DNA from: Nitrolancea sp040255925
GTDB lineage: Bacteria > Chloroflexota > Chloroflexia > Thermomicrobiales > Thermomicrobiaceae
Reading direction: 5' to 3'
Assembly (NCBI GenBank): GCA_040255925.1
Contig: JBDZVX010000143.1
Span: 1-5,966, forward strand
DNA length: 5,966 nt
Positions 5,149 to 5,966 of the stretch are shown here, one piece after another. Numbering within the stretch: the stretch's first letter is position 1; each line of letters begins with the position of its first letter. The notes under the pieces were generated by a model. That model ran no database searches. It was given only the letters and a program-made list of their open reading frames with translations, and had not been told where the DNA came from. Both the position numbers and the translations under genes were made by a program.

Positions 5149-5370
5149 ACCCGAGACAACGAGCTTGGTACCGAAAACCCCAGCTTCATCAATCATCCAG
5201 AGGTTCAACAACAGGTTCTTGTTCGTGCCTGATCTCGTTCGCTTGGGCCGTGAGCGCTGGATGGAGCTGTTCGCCGGGCGAGGTAAAGCCGGTCTACCAA
5301 GCGCGGAACTCCCTTGATGCTGGATGGCTCATCAGCGCGAGTTCGCTGGTACCTACCATTACCCAAAGCG
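5149..5370. other. Stretch without a convincing gene
   Basis: The open frames here have no ribosome site and no recognisable domain, and two plus-strand frames overlap one another for over 200 nt. Small local symmetries are present (AACAA/TTGTT around 5205-5222; TGATG/CATCA around 5317-5336). No transposase, tRNA or CRISPR signal is seen. Confidence 0.5.
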
Positions 5371-5401
5371 TACCGCCCGTCCAGACCCTGGACGGGCGGT
5401 A
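5371..5401 (-). terminator. 14-bp perfect stem, probable terminator
   Basis: TACCGCCCGTCCAG (5371-5384) and its exact complement (5388-5401) enclose only ACC, the strongest hairpin in the window. It begins 28 nt after the stop of the minus-strand N/Q-rich gene and would end its transcript, although the minus-strand tail (CGCTTTGGG) is weak in T. On the plus strand a TTTT follows only after a second palindrome. A bidirectional barrier is possible. Confidence 0.55.
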
Positions 5402-5403
5402 TG

Positions 5404-5415
5404 GAGACCGGTCTC
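5404..5415. repeat. 12-bp perfect palindrome GAGACCGGTCTC
   Basis: A perfect palindrome two bases from the 14-bp stem, followed on the plus strand by GTTTT (5416-5420). Its ACCGGT centre recurs at 5103-5108, 5132-5137 and 5452-5457. It may add to the terminator or be a binding site. Confidence 0.45.
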
Positions 5416-5428
5416 GTTTTCCGTGATG

Positions 5429-5743
5429 TTAGTCCGCAAGCCCGCATAGCCACCGGTCGCCAGCCCAGCGGATAACGGCGGTGTCGCCCCGAAGTCGCTG
5501 GACTTGTTGGATTTGTTGGTTCACGTTAGCGCTGTTCGATTGAATATTCGTTTGGGGGCAGTTGGAAGCGATGCATGCACCCCCCTGCTGGACGTTGGTA
5601 TTCGCTTGCTCGACGTTAGATGTTTGGGACGCAAGTTGCGCCGCTGAGCTTCTCGTCGACAATGGAGCACACTCGAGGATGATTGTTTCTAGCCGCTGGG
5701 GTAGGACAGTCAATTGCTCACGTTCCAAGTCGAAGATGGTCAT
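5429..5743 (-). CDS. 104-aa Asn/Gln-rich protein with four cysteines
   Basis: Not recognised. The start is well supported: AAAGGAG (5757-5751) lies 7 nt before ATG 5743; the longer frame back to 5866 has no such site. The N-terminus, MTIFDLEREQLTVLPQRLET (1-20), is charged and leader-like. The core (about 31-83) is rich in Asn, Gln, Ser and Ala, with two similar blocks: QTSNVEQANTNVQQ (40-53) and QTNIQSNSANVNQQ (64-77), 24 residues apart. Cysteines are at 25, 57, 62 and 100. The C-terminus is GDTAVIRWAGDRWLCGLAD. No membrane segment or standard signal peptide is seen. Options are a modified-peptide (RiPP-like) precursor with leader and core, a repeat-forming surface or curlin-like protein, or an uncharacterised small protein. 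No modifying enzyme lies inside the window. Its operator-like dyad, leader hairpin and private terminator suggest a separately regulated, single-gene unit. Confidence 0.7.
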   Translation of the reverse strand: MTIFDLEREQLTVLPQRLETIILECAPLSTRSSAAQLASQTSNVEQANTNVQQGGACIASNCPQTNIQSNSANVNQQIQQVQRLRGDTAVIRWAGDRWLCGLAD

Positions 5744-5774
5744 TGACCGGCTCCTTTCCCGATGTAAAGACGAT

Positions 5775-5808
5775 GTCCTCAGGCTGTTCTGAAGCCTCAG
5801 TCGAGGAC
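5775..5808 (-). promoter_or_regulatory. Leader hairpin upstream of the N/Q-rich gene
   Basis: GTCCTC-AGGCT (5775-5785) pairs with AGCCT (5793-5797) and GAGGAC (5803-5808) around a GTTCTGA loop, with a 5-nt bulge (5798-5802). It lies 17 nt before the ribosome site of the minus-strand gene, so it would be in its 5' leader, where it could affect stability or initiation. Confidence 0.4.
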
Positions 5809-5867
5809 AATTGGTACGATCGCTTCTTCCGTCTGCACGTTCCGTACCGCAGGTAGCTACATACATA

Positions 5868-5895
5868 CTATTCGTATGATGCTAGATACGAATAG
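5868..5895. promoter_or_regulatory. Perfect 10-8-10 inverted repeat, operator candidate
   Basis: CTATTCGTAT (5868-5877) and ATACGAATAG (5886-5895) are exact inverted copies around GATGCTAG. The AT-rich dyad stands out from the GC-rich surroundings. Size and symmetry fit a dimeric repressor site of the TetR or similar type. It is 125 nt upstream of the N/Q-rich start, and candidate -35/-10 boxes for that gene overlap it (TTCGTA, TAGTAT on the minus strand, both poor matches). It could also serve a divergent gene right of the window. Confidence 0.6.
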
Positions 5896-5917
5896 GCGGA
5901 GGGCTGGTCATTTTGGT

Positions 5918-5943
5918 GGATTCCTGTACGGAAAAGGGAATCC
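5918..5943. repeat. Small inverted repeat near the right edge
   Basis: GGATTCC (5918-5924) and GGAATCC (5937-5943) form a 7-bp inverted pair around 12 nt. It may be part of a control region or of a gene outside the window; no function assigned. Confidence 0.3.
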
Positions 5944-5966
5944 CGACGGGGACGCTGTGAATCCGG

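Noticed and set aside
5003..5317. 104-codon plus-strand ORF and an overlapping 108-codon ORF (5100-5426)
   Set aside because: No ribosome site at either start, no recognisable domain. The first begins inside the folded 4978-5114 element and the second runs through the 14-bp stem.
5876..5966. Plus-strand ORF starting ATG ATG within the 10-8-10 dyad and open to the edge
   Set aside because: No ribosome site, only 30 codons visible, and the start sits inside the inverted repeat.
5868..5966. Minus-strand frame entering from the right edge and ending TAG at 5870-5868
   Set aside because: 32 open codons could be the 3' end of an outside gene, but they show no recognisable motif and could be chance.

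Overview
The window is GC-rich (by eye about 60% or more G+C) bacterial chromosome or draft scaffold. Genes are compact and there is little mobile DNA. Codon use is GC-biased, and the gene mix is adenine deaminase, a BtpA-family TIM barrel, a signal-peptide-less two-BON protein and several tiny membrane proteins. This would fit a Thermomicrobia/Chloroflexota-type or actinobacterium-like organism, but nothing here fixes the taxonomy. A run of exactly 100 N (2260-2359) is a scaffold gap of unknown true size.

Left part (1-2371, minus strand). Reading leftwards: a small regulator-like gene cut by the N gap (start ATG 2371, stop 2053), a 159-aa protein of unknown function (2043-1564, 9 nt after the regulator), then adenine deaminase ade (1487 to beyond base 1, 3' end outside the window). 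The deaminase is open to the window edge and is the true gene under long, misleading plus-strand reading frames.

Middle (2372-4252). A divergent promoter region (about 2403-2433) separates the minus unit from a plus-strand unit: a two-BON-domain acidic protein (2480-3217), a 62-aa two-helix membrane protein (3249-3437) and a BtpA-family protein (3434-4252). The last two overlap by ATGA. A 21-bp dyad lies in the spacer between the -35 and -10 of the minus-strand promoter, the place MerR-family regulators usually bind, so the gap-broken gene may regulate itself.

Right part (4253-4934, plus strand). An extended -10 promoter precedes an unassigned, strongly structured RNA (about 4313-4447) that ends in a terminator-like hairpin. 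Next come a 35-aa TTG-started single-helix peptide with a perfect GGAGG site (4479-4586), a 12-bp intercistronic stem-loop, and a 74-aa two-helix membrane protein (4710-4934). Neither peptide is recognised.

Far right (4935-5966). A 494-nt stretch with no convincing gene holds a second structured element (4978-5114), closed by 20 continuous pairs (16 Watson-Crick, 4 G-U), and two 12-bp perfect palindromes with ACCGGT cores. It also holds a 14-bp perfect stem (5371-5401) that probably terminates the minus-strand gene beyond it. That gene (5743-5429) encodes a 104-aa Asn/Gln-rich, four-cysteine protein with a strong ribosome site. Its upstream region carries a leader hairpin and a perfect 10-8-10 inverted repeat (5868-5895) that looks like a repressor operator. 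The two structured RNA candidates and the N/Q-rich gene with its operator are the best candidates for something undescribed.
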